Shown here: positions 6,233 to 12,212 of the stretch, in pieces
Position numbering within the stretch: position 1 is the first letter of the stretch
Layout of the letters: each line of letters opens with the position of its first letter
Assembly (NCBI GenBank): GCA_004282995.1
Contig: SHLU01000048.1
Location: 1-12,212 of the forward strand
DNA: 12,212 nt
Direction: 5' to 3'
Origin: Sphingomonadaceae bacterium
Lineage (GTDB): Bacteria > Pseudomonadota > Alphaproteobacteria > Sphingomonadales > Sphingomonadaceae
Notes under the pieces: generated by a model
Seen by the model: only the letters and a program-made list of their open reading frames with translations
The model's database searches: none
Told to the model about the DNA's origin: nothing
Position numbers and translations under genes: made by a program

Positions 6233-7852
6233 TCAACCTTCCCGCAGGCGGAAGCGCTGGATCTTGCCGGTCGCCGTCCTCGGCAAGGCATCCACAAACA
6301 CCACCGAGCGCGGATATTTGAACGGCGCGATGCGGGACTTTACGTGATCCTGCAACCGTTTGACGGTCGTGTCGTCCCGCGCCACATCGGCGGCGAGAAC
6401 TACATGCGCTTCGACCAGTTGCCCGCGCTCCTCGTCGACGGCTCCGATCACCGCGCATTCGGCGACATCAGGATGCGCCAGCAGCGCGGCCTCAACTTCG
6501 GGCCCGGCGATATTGTAGCCTGCAGAGATGATCATGTCGTCCGAGCGAGCGGCGAAGTGGAAACGTCCATCTTCGCCCTGCCGAAAGCTGTCCCCGGTGA
6601 GATTCCAGCCATCGCGCACATAATCGTGCTGGCGCGGATCGGCGAGATAGCGGCACCCGGTTGGGCCGCGAACGGCGAGATGCCCGATTTCGCCCAGGGG
6701 CACGTCCTGCATATCGTCGTTCACGATACGCGCCAGATAGCCTGGTACTGGCCGTCCGGTGCAAGCCGGCGCGCGATCGTCGGGACGATTGGTAATGAAA
6801 ATATGCAGCAATTCGGTCGAACCGATCCCATCGAGGATCGGTTTGCCGGTCTTGCGCTCCCATTCCTCGTAGACCGGCGCAGGTAGCGTCTCGCCCGCCG
6901 ACACGGCGAGCCTGAGCGAGGACAGATCGGCCCCATCGTCCATTGCAGCGAGCATGGCCCGGTATGCAGTCGGCGCGGTAAAACTGATAGTGGCGCGGTG
7001 CTTTTCTATCAGTTCGACCATGTTGGCGGGACTCGCCTGTTCGAGGAGCGCCGCCGCTGCGCCGAAGCGCAATGGGAAAATCGCCAACCCGCCGAGTCCA
7101 AAGGTAAAGGCAAGCGGAGGCGAGCCGACGAAAATATCGTCGGGTGTCACGCCGAGCACATCCTTCGCATAGCCATCGGCGATGATCAGCAGGTCACGAT
7201 GGAAATGCATCGTCGCCTTCGGCTCTCCCGTTGTGCCCGAGGTAAAGCCGAGCAGCGCGACATCGTCCTGCGACGTGTCAGCAGCCTCGAACTGCACAGG
7301 TTTCGACAAGGCAATCCGGTCAAGCTCGGCATCGTGATTGGCCGTGCCATCGAACCCGACGACTTTTTGGAGGAAGCGCGAATTCTTGGCGCAGGCGACC
7401 ATTTCATCGAGACTGCGCGTGTCGCACAAGGCGAGGCTTATCTCAGCCTTGTCGACGATCTTGCAAAGCTCGCCCGCACGCAGCATCGGCATGGTATTGA
7501 CCGCCACTGCTCCGGCCTTGGTTGCCGCGAGCCAGCAGGCCACGAGCGCCGGATTATTGGGACCCCGGATAAGCACACGGTTGCCTGCCACCACGCCGTA
7601 ATCCTCTACCAGCGTGTGCGCGATGCGGTTCGACCAGTCGGCCAGCTCCTTGTAAGTCCGTGCCCGGCCATTGCCGATCAGCGCGATCCGATCTCCATGA
7701 CCCTGCTCCACCAGCCGATCGCACAATTCAACCCCGGCGTTGAGCCGCTCGGGATAGTCGAAGCCCCCCATCAGCAGTTCGGGCCATTGATCGAATGGCG
7801 GCAGATTGTCGCGCGCGAATGTGTCGCCGTGGCCGGAAGGGAGGAGCTTCAC
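6233..7852 (-). CDS. Aryl-CoA ligase, probably 2-aminobenzoate (anthranilate)-CoA ligase (GTG start)
   Basis: A 539-residue ANL-superfamily acyl/aryl-CoA ligase of the benzoate-CoA ligase group: ATP-dependent adenylation, then thioester formation with CoA. Core motifs are the phosphate loop FTSGTTGEPK (203-212), the DGIGSTELLHIF aryl-site/adenine region (341-352), LTGD (418-421), the hinge segment AARSDDMIISAGYNI (434-448), and K530 in PRTATGKIQR, the adenylation lysine. All catalytic motifs are intact. Anthranilate as substrate is inferred from the fused monooxygenase/reductase in the same operon; benzoate or salicylate cannot be excluded from sequence. GTG 7852 is chosen because it begins the homologous region, has AAGG nine bases upstream and lies two bases after the crotonase stop; upstream extension would overlap the crotonase gene. 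RidA follows 13 bases downstream. Confidence 0.9.
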   Translation of the reverse strand: MKLLPSGHGDTFARDNLPPFDQWPELLMGGFDYPERLNAGVELCDRLVEQGHGDRIALIGNGRARTYKELADWSNRIAHTLVEDYGVVAGNRVLIRGPNNPALVACWLAATKAGAVAVNTMPMLRAGELCKIVDKAEISLALCDTRSLDEMVACAKNSRFLQKVVGFDGTANHDAELDRIALSKPVQFEAADTSQDDVALLGFTSGTTGEPKATMHFHRDLLIIADGYAKDVLGVTPDDIFVGSPPLAFTFGLGGLAIFPLRFGAAAALLEQASPANMVELIEKHRATISFTAPTAYRAMLAAMDDGADLSSLRLAVSAGETLPAPVYEEWERKTGKPILDGIGSTELLHIFITNRPDDRAPACTGRPVPGYLARIVNDDMQDVPLGEIGHLAVRGPTGCRYLADPRQHDYVRDGWNLTGDSFRQGEDGRFHFAARSDDMIISAGYNIAGPEVEAALLAHPDVAECAVIGAVDEERGQLVEAHVVLAADVARDDTTVKRLQDHVKSRIAPFKYPRSVVFVDALPRTATGKIQRFRLREG

Positions 7853-7854
7853 AA

Positions 7855-8664
7855 TCAATCGCCTTCGAATACCGGTGTCTGCTTGGCGGCGAAGGCTTCG
7901 AATGCACGGCGGAAATCCTTGGTCGCCATGCAGATTGCCTGCGCCTGCGCTTCCATCTCGATCGCCGTGTCGATCCCGACGTTCCATTCATGCGCCAACT
8001 GCGTCTTGGTGATCCCGTGTGCGAATGTCGGGCCGGAAGCGAGCGTGCGAGCCAGCTTGTTCGCTTCGTCTTTCAAGGCGCCAGCATCCACCAGGCGGTT
8101 GTGGAACCCCCAGCGCTCGCCTTCCTCGGCGCTCATCACCCGCCCGGTATAGAGCAATTCGGAAGCGCGCCCCTGCCCGATGATCCGCGGCAGGATTGCA
8201 CAGGCTCCCATGTCGCATCCCGCGAGGCCGACGCGGGTAAACAGGAATGCGGTTTTCGTTGCCGGTGTCGCCAACCTCATGTCGCTTGCCATCGCCATGA
8301 TCGCGCCCGCGCCGACGCACACTCCGTCGAGCGCGGCGACGATCGGCTGCGGACAGCCGCGCATTGCCCTCACCAGGTCGCCGGTCATGCGGGTGAATTC
8401 CAGCAATTGCGGCATGGCCATTTCGGTCAGTGGGCCGATAATCTCGTGCACGTCGCCACCGGAAGAGAAGTTTCCGCCCGCGCCGTTGACGACCACGACC
8501 TTCACATCCGGGGCGTAATTGAGCGCGCGGAAGGTGTCGCGCAATTCGGCGTAACTTTCGAATGTGAGCGGGTTCTTGCGGTCGGGCCGGTTGAGCGTGA
8601 TCGTGGCAATGCCATCGGCGAAATCCCACAGGAAATGCTCGGGTGAATGATTTTCAGGGGTCAT
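7855..8664 (-). CDS. Crotonase-family (enoyl-CoA hydratase-like) protein lacking both hydratase glutamates
   Basis: A 269-residue crotonase-fold protein. The CoA-binding/oxyanion-hole segments are present: GNFSSGGDVHE (64-74) and GVCVGAGAI (114-122). Aligning GVCVGAGAIMAMASD with the rat hydratase segment containing GGGCE, the first catalytic glutamate (Glu144) becomes I122; aligning FLFTRVGL with GQPEI, the second (Glu164) becomes R144. An Asp, D151 in GLAGCDMGA, lies close to where dienoyl-CoA isomerase and MenB/BadI-type enzymes carry a catalytic Asp. So simple hydratase activity is doubtful; isomerisation or C-C bond hydrolysis is more likely (inference). ATG 8664 has GGAG five bases upstream. 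It is second in the operon, 58 bases after the monooxygenase/reductase and two bases before the ligase start. The frame is open to 8901, but that part overlaps the upstream gene. Confidence 0.9.
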   Translation of the reverse strand: MTPENHSPEHFLWDFADGIATITLNRPDRKNPLTFESYAELRDTFRALNYAPDVKVVVVNGAGGNFSSGGDVHEIIGPLTEMAMPQLLEFTRMTGDLVRAMRGCPQPIVAALDGVCVGAGAIMAMASDMRLATPATKTAFLFTRVGLAGCDMGACAILPRIIGQGRASELLYTGRVMSAEEGERWGFHNRLVDAGALKDEANKLARTLASGPTFAHGITKTQLAHEWNVGIDTAIEMEAQAQAICMATKDFRRAFEAFAAKQTPVFEGD

Positions 8665-8722
8665 GTGATCTCCACTGCTTTGCCGGTGCGTCCGGATTGA
8701 ATCAATTCTACCAGTGATGCGC
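8665..8722. promoter_or_regulatory. Gap before the crotonase gene with an 11-bp palindrome
   Basis: The 58-base gap between the monooxygenase/reductase stop and the crotonase start is the widest in the operon. It contains ATTGAATCAAT at 8696-8706, a perfect palindrome around a central base, AT-rich in GC-rich surroundings. It could be an operator half-site pair for a local regulator or simply chance; no regulator gene is in the window. Confidence 0.25.
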
Positions 8723-11026
8723 TCATGCCTTGAACTCCTCGGCAGCGAGACGTTCTTTCTCGGCCAAGCGGTGAAGCTGGTCGCGGCCGGCGAGATATGG
8801 CTCAGGCCAGGCCACCAAAGTATCGCCGAGCTCGGCGGCGGCATGGAGTGTCCAATAGGGATCGCTGAGGTGCGGTCGAGCGAGGCAGACGAGGTCGGCA
8901 CGGCCGGCCAGAAGGATCGAGTTTACATGGTCGGGCTCGTAGATATTGCCCACCGCCATTGTCGCCATGCCGGTTTCGTTACGGATGCGGTCGGAAAACG
9001 GCGTCTGGAACATCCGCCCATAAACAGGTTGCGCCCGGGTCGAGGTCTGACCGGCAGAAACGTCGCAGATATCGACGCCCGCTTCCCGCAACATTCGCGC
9101 GATGGCGACCGCCTCGTCGGGCGTCACGCCATCCTCCCCGACCCAGTCGTTGGCAGAGATGCGCACCGCGATCGGCTTGTCATCCGGCCATTCTGCGCGC
9201 ACCGCACGAAACACTTCCAAGGGGTAGCGCATGCGGTTTTCAAGGCTGCCGCCATATTCGTCTTCGCGCCGGTTGGTCAGCGGGGTGATAAAGCTCGACA
9301 GCAGATAACCGTGCGCCATGTGCAGTTCGATCATGTCGAACCCCGCGCGCTGCGCCATCTGCGCGGCCTCGACGAATTGCTCGCGCACGCGGTCCATGTC
9401 GGCACGGTCCATGACCTTTGGCACCTGGTTGCGCTCCGACCATGGAACGGCAGAAGCAGCAATCAACGGCCAGTTTCCATCCTTGAGCGGGGCATCCATT
9501 TCCTCCCAGCCGAGCTGGGTCGATCCCTTCGGACCCGCATGGCCAAGCTGCGCGCAGATTTTCGCTCCGGTTTCGGCATGGACGAAGTCAGTCAGCCGTT
9601 TCCACACCGCCTCGTGTTCGGGCGCGTAGAGGCCGGGGCACCCCGGCGTGATCCGCGCATCGGGAGCAACGCAGGTCATCTCGATATAGACCAGTCCGGC
9701 GCCGCCTTTGGCGCGCTCGGCATAATGCGCAAAGTGCCAGTCGGTGGGGCAGCCCTCGACCGCCTTGTATTGCGCCATTGGCGATACCACCACGCGGTTT
9801 GCCAGTTGGAGCCCGCGCAAGCGGAACGGCGCGAACATTGGCGCGCGAGCGGAATTGCTGCCCGCCTGGCGATGAAACCAAGCTTCCGCCTCGCCCAGCC
9901 ACTTGCCATCGCGCAGCCGCAGGTTCTCATGGCTGATACGCTGCGAGCGGGTCAGCAGCGAATAGGCGAACTGCACCGGATCGAGCGTGAGATACCGCTC
10001 CACTTCCTCGAACCACTCGCACGAATTGCGCGCCGCGGACTGGAGCTTGAGTACTTCGACCCGTCGCTCCTCCTCGTAAGCCTGGAATGCGCTTTCTCGA
10101 TCGGGCTTGTCCTGCAGCAGATCGGCCAGCGCAATCGCGCTTTCCATCGCCAGCTTCGTGCCCGAGCCGATCGAGAAATGCGCCGTCGCCGCCGCATCTC
10201 CGAGGAGGACCAGGTTTTCATGGTGCCAGCGATCGCAAAGGACCCGCGGGAAGTTGAGCCAGCCCCCGCCCCGTAGGTGCCTGGCATTCGAGATCAGCGG
10301 GTGCCCACCAAGATGGTCTGCGAAGATGGTCTCGCAGGCGGCAACGGATTGATCCCGGTCCATGTCGCCAAAGCCGGATGCGTTCCACGTATTTTCGCTG
10401 CACTCGACGATGAAAGTCGCCGTGTCATTGTCGAACTGGTAGGCATGCGCCCAGACCCAGCCATGTTCGGTTTTCTCGAAAATGAAGGTAAAGGCGTCGT
10501 TGAATTTCTGCTGAGTGCCGAGCCAGACGAACTTGTTGGCTCGCACGTCGATCTCGGGACGGAAAATGTCCGAAAATTGTTCGCGGGTCCTGGAATTGAC
10601 CCCGTCAGCGGCGATGACGATGTCGTATTCGCGCATCAACACCGCGACATCGTCCACCTCAGTTTCGAAATCGATTGATACGCCCAGCGCGGCTGCACGC
10701 TCCTGCAATATCGCCAGCAGCCTCTGCCGCCCGATGCCGCAGAAGCCGTGCCCGGTCGACACGATCCGGCTGTCGTCGCGCACCACTGCGATATCGTCCC
10801 AGTAAGCAAAATCGGCACGGATCGCCTTGGCGCTGTGCGCGTCGTTGGCGACGAGGTTCTCGAGCGTCTCTTCCGACAGAACTACGCCCCAACCGAAAGT
10901 GTCGTCGGGCCGGTTACGTTCGAACACGGTAATCGCGCAATCCGGCTCGCGCAGCTTGAGGCTTATCGCGGCATAGAGTCCTGCCGGCCCCCCGCCGCAA
11001 ATCGCGACGCTTCTCGGTTTTCTCAA
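8723..11026 (-). CDS. Fused flavin monooxygenase / Old-Yellow-Enzyme reductase, 2-aminobenzoyl-CoA monooxygenase/reductase type
   Basis: A 767-residue two-domain flavoprotein. Residues 5 to about 385 are a salicylate-hydroxylase-like FAD monooxygenase: GGGPAG (11-16) for the FAD ADP, the DG motif in IVIAADGVNSR (136-146), and LLGDAAATAHFSIGSG (274-289) with the GD motif. Residues about 395-767 are an Old Yellow Enzyme/NADH:flavin oxidoreductase barrel: SPMAQY with Y420, paired H569 and H572 in ELHMAHGYLL, and DEYGGSLENR (589-598). This architecture and length match the 2-aminobenzoyl-CoA monooxygenase/reductase of Azoarcus evansii, which hydroxylates and then reduces 2-aminobenzoyl-CoA with O2 and NADH; databases often name it bifunctional salicylyl-CoA 5-hydroxylase/oxidoreductase. 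TTG 11026 has GGAG six bases upstream; GTG 11038 is an alternative start without a ribosome binding site. It is the first gene of the catabolic operon. Confidence 0.92.
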   Translation of the reverse strand: MRKPRSVAICGGGPAGLYAAISLKLREPDCAITVFERNRPDDTFGWGVVLSEETLENLVANDAHSAKAIRADFAYWDDIAVVRDDSRIVSTGHGFCGIGRQRLLAILQERAAALGVSIDFETEVDDVAVLMREYDIVIAADGVNSRTREQFSDIFRPEIDVRANKFVWLGTQQKFNDAFTFIFEKTEHGWVWAHAYQFDNDTATFIVECSENTWNASGFGDMDRDQSVAACETIFADHLGGHPLISNARHLRGGGWLNFPRVLCDRWHHENLVLLGDAAATAHFSIGSGTKLAMESAIALADLLQDKPDRESAFQAYEEERRVEVLKLQSAARNSCEWFEEVERYLTLDPVQFAYSLLTRSQRISHENLRLRDGKWLGEAEAWFHRQAGSNSARAPMFAPFRLRGLQLANRVVVSPMAQYKAVEGCPTDWHFAHYAERAKGGAGLVYIEMTCVAPDARITPGCPGLYAPEHEAVWKRLTDFVHAETGAKICAQLGHAGPKGSTQLGWEEMDAPLKDGNWPLIAASAVPWSERNQVPKVMDRADMDRVREQFVEAAQMAQRAGFDMIELHMAHGYLLSSFITPLTNRREDEYGGSLENRMRYPLEVFRAVRAEWPDDKPIAVRISANDWVGEDGVTPDEAVAIARMLREAGVDICDVSAGQTSTRAQPVYGRMFQTPFSDRIRNETGMATMAVGNIYEPDHVNSILLAGRADLVCLARPHLSDPYWTLHAAAELGDTLVAWPEPYLAGRDQLHRLAEKERLAAEEFKA

Positions 11027-11032
11027 GCCTCT

Positions 11033-11036
11033 CTCC
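11033..11036 (-). promoter_or_regulatory. Shine-Dalgarno sequence favouring a TTG start for the monooxygenase/reductase
   Basis: GGAG followed by AGAGGC and then TTG 11026 gives a six-base spacing. The in-frame GTG 11038 overlaps this element and has only pyrimidine-rich sequence upstream. Confidence 0.5.
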
Positions 11037-11038
11037 AC

Positions 11039-11231
11039 ATGAACATGAGTGCGCGCAGGCCAAATCTATTTCAAGATCAATCCGTTTTCTCGTCGATATT
11101 ATGCGGGAACAACTCGCAGGCAGCATGAAGAATCAGCGTGGCCCCAACCCCATTCACTACTGCAAGATGCGTGCACAATTCCGAGAGGAAACACGTTATA
11201 TCGAGAACCCGATAGCGGGCCTACAGTCCAG
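11039..11231. promoter_or_regulatory. Intergenic region upstream of the catabolic operon
   Basis: About 190 bases lie between the ruvC stop and the first catabolic gene, both minus strand; the operon promoter should be here. The section 11065-11110 is clearly AT-rich compared with its surroundings and includes TAATAT-like sequence and ATTGATC (minus strand, 11075-11081), but no pair of good -35/-10 boxes is evident. CCCG/CGGG (11208-11219) could form a four-pair hairpin after ruvC, too weak to call a terminator. No gene is supported in it. Confidence 0.4.
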
Positions 11232-11699
11232 TCACCTGACCAAATGCGCATCGGCGATGGCGACGGCCAGCGCGTCGGCGGCGTCGGCGCCGGCGATGGC
11301 GGCGCCGGGCAGCAGCACCTTGAGCATGGCCTGGACCTGCGCCTTGTCTGCAGCTCCAGTGCCGACGACCGATTTCTTGACTAGCCGCGCAGCGTGTTCG
11401 TTGACTGTGATCCCTCCGGCAGCGCAGGCCGCCAGCACGCAGCCGCGCGCCTGCGCCAGCTTGAGGGTCGACTGCGGGTTCTTGTTGACGAAAATTTCTT
11501 CCGCCGCAGCGCGGTCGGGCGCATGGGAAGCGATGACCGCCCGGATGGCATCGTGCAGGTGATGCAGCCGTTCGGCGATAGGCGCCTTGGCATCGGTCTT
11601 TACCTGTCCGTTGGCGACATGGATCAGCCGCGAACCCTCGGTCCGGACCACGCCCCAGCCGGTGCAACTGAGCGAGGGATCAAGGCCGAGGATTAGCAT
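11232..11699 (-). CDS. ruvC: Crossover junction endodeoxyribonuclease RuvC
   Basis: The Holliday-junction resolvase, 155 residues, which as a dimer cuts four-way junctions symmetrically during recombinational repair, normally guided by RuvAB. The acidic catalytic residues are all present: D7 in GLDPSLSCTGWG, E67 in AAEEIFVNKN, and D139 and D142 in AGADAADALAVAIADAH. QSTLKLAQARG (77-87) is the typical DNA-contacting helix. Length is slightly short but normal. ATG 11699 lies four bases after the stop of the DUF3147 gene; the ribosome binding site is weak (AGG about ten bases upstream), suggesting translational coupling. No ruvA or ruvB follows; the next gene downstream on the same strand is the catabolic monooxygenase/reductase. 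Confidence 0.95.
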   Translation of the reverse strand: MLILGLDPSLSCTGWGVVRTEGSRLIHVANGQVKTDAKAPIAERLHHLHDAIRAVIASHAPDRAAAEEIFVNKNPQSTLKLAQARGCVLAACAAGGITVNEHAARLVKKSVVGTGAADKAQVQAMLKVLLPGAAIAGADAADALAVAIADAHLVR

Positions 11700-11703
11700 T
11701 TGA

Positions 11704-12054
11704 TCAGAACCTGATGCCCAAACGCGGACCGAACTGGACCATCAGAAGATACAGCGCCACGGTCAGCGCGCAGCCAACGGCCAGCGACAACCAGAACCCG
11801 ACCCCGGATCGCAGCAGCACCGGCATTAGCAGGAACATCGGCAGGCTGGGCAGGACGAACCAGAAAGTCGACTGCGCGTGGACCGCCATGTTCTCTGCAT
11901 CCGGGCGGGCGTGCCACAGGAAAATCATCCCGAGCACCGAGACAAGTGGCAGCGATGCCACCAGCGCCGCCATGGTGGGCAGCCGCTTGCCGATCTCCGC
12001 AATGGTCGCGATCATCGCCCCGGCAAGCAACGCCTTGGCGACGAGGCTCCACAT
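11704..12054 (-). CDS. DUF3147-like four-helix inner-membrane protein
   Basis: A 116-residue, very hydrophobic protein with four predicted membrane segments (about 3-20, 28-48, 62-82 and 85-107) joined by short loops. Blocks EIGKRLPTMAALVASLPLVS and FWFVLPSLPMFLLMPVLLR resemble what I remember of the DUF3147 family, whose function is unknown. ATG 12054 shares one base with the yebC stop (TGATG), a classical coupling overlap; the frame is open to 12102 but that would overlap yebC by 49 bases and add non-membrane residues. It is the middle gene of yebC-DUF3147-ruvC. Co-transcription does not by itself imply a role in recombination. Confidence 0.8.
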   Translation of the reverse strand: MWSLVAKALLAGAMIATIAEIGKRLPTMAALVASLPLVSVLGMIFLWHARPDAENMAVHAQSTFWFVLPSLPMFLLMPVLLRSGVGFWLSLAVGCALTVALYLLMVQFGPRLGIRF

Positions 12055-12212
12055 CAGTCGAGCTTCTCCATCACTTCGTCGGAGATATCGTAATTGCCCC
12101 ACACGGTCTGCACGTCGTCGTCATCGTCAAGCGCGTCTACCAGTTTGAGCAGGACGCCGGCATCCTTCTCGTCGAGTTCGACGGTGATGTTGGGCTTCCA
12201 CGCCAGCTTGAC
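12054..12212 (-). CDS. yebC: YebC/PmpR-family protein (C-terminal 52 residues)
   Basis: Only the 3' end is present; the gene enters from the right edge in frame and stops with TGA at 12056-12054. The tail reads ITVELDEKDAGVLLKLVDAL, then a run of aspartates (DDDDDVQTVWGNYDI) and ends EVMEKLD, characteristic of the C-terminal domain of YebC/PmpR proteins. These are described as transcriptional regulators and, in more recent work, as ribosome-associated factors helping translation of proline-rich stretches. Adjacency to ruvC is a widespread bacterial arrangement and supports the call. Confidence 0.9.
   Translation of the reverse strand, partial: VKLAWKPNITVELDEKDAGVLLKLVDALDDDDDVQTVWGNYDISDEVMEKLD

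Noticed and set aside
6998..8152. 384-codon plus-strand open frame
   Set aside because: Antisense to the aryl-CoA ligase and crotonase, both with intact motifs; the product resembles nothing.
8714..10276. 520-codon plus-strand open frame
   Set aside because: It is antisense to the fused monooxygenase/reductase, whose domains are unmistakable on the minus strand. The plus-strand product shows no family motif; long antisense frames are expected in such GC-rich DNA.
11208..11219. Hairpin CCCG-ATAG-CGGG after ruvC as a terminator
   Set aside because: The stem is only four base pairs with no T-run on the minus strand.
11101..11562. Plus-strand frame starting in the gap upstream of the catabolic operon
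   Set aside because: Most of it is antisense to ruvC and the residues show no motif; there is no ribosome binding site.

Overview
This 12.2 kb window looks like chromosomal DNA from a GC-rich alphaproteobacterium, most likely a sphingomonad (Sphingomonadales, perhaps Erythrobacteraceae). The reasons are protein-level resemblance (aspartate kinase starting ARIVMKFGGTSMAG, a Tat-lipoprotein dienelactone hydrolase, a DUF3147 membrane protein after yebC), high GC, frequent TTG/GTG starts, and long antisense reading frames. The taxon is inferred from remembered families, not from a search. No RNA gene, transposon, CRISPR array or integrase was seen, and no stretch over 300 bases lacks a gene.

Layout, left to right. 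(1) 1-3545, minus strand, transcribed right to left: lysC (aspartate kinase), an FMN nitronate monooxygenase/FabK-like protein, purU (formyl-THF deformylase), then a dienelactone-hydrolase-like Tat lipoprotein cut by the left edge. (2) 3546-3666: a 121-bp divergent gap that must hold promoters for both sides. (3) 3667-5286, plus strand: a phytanoyl-CoA dioxygenase-family enzyme directly abutting ubiG (ubiquinone O-methyltransferase). (4) 5303-5653, minus: a small ArsC/Spx/YffB-type protein, convergent with ubiG. (5) 5824-11026, minus: a four-gene catabolic operon encoding, in transcription order, a fused flavin monooxygenase/Old-Yellow-Enzyme reductase, a crotonase, an aryl-CoA ligase and a RidA-type deaminase. 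(6) 11232-12212, minus: yebC (3' end) - DUF3147 membrane protein - ruvC.

The most interesting part is region 5. Ligase plus monooxygenase/reductase match the aerobic CoA-dependent route for anthranilate (2-aminobenzoate) first worked out in Azoarcus evansii: activation to 2-aminobenzoyl-CoA, then combined hydroxylation and ring reduction to a non-aromatic enamine (2-amino-5-oxocyclohexenecarboxyl-CoA). Here the operon also carries a RidA-family protein whose usual carboxylate-binding arginine is methionine, and a crotonase in which both canonical hydratase glutamates are replaced. I propose that these two perform enamine hydrolysis and hydrolytic ring opening of the CoA thioester. The identities of ligase and monooxygenase/reductase rest on family features; the roles of the other two are inference.

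The flanks are housekeeping genes (lysine/threonine synthesis, one-carbon metabolism, ubiquinone synthesis, Holliday-junction resolution). ruvC is followed here by the catabolic operon rather than by the ruvA-ruvB pair often seen downstream of it, so the catabolic operon may be a later insertion.
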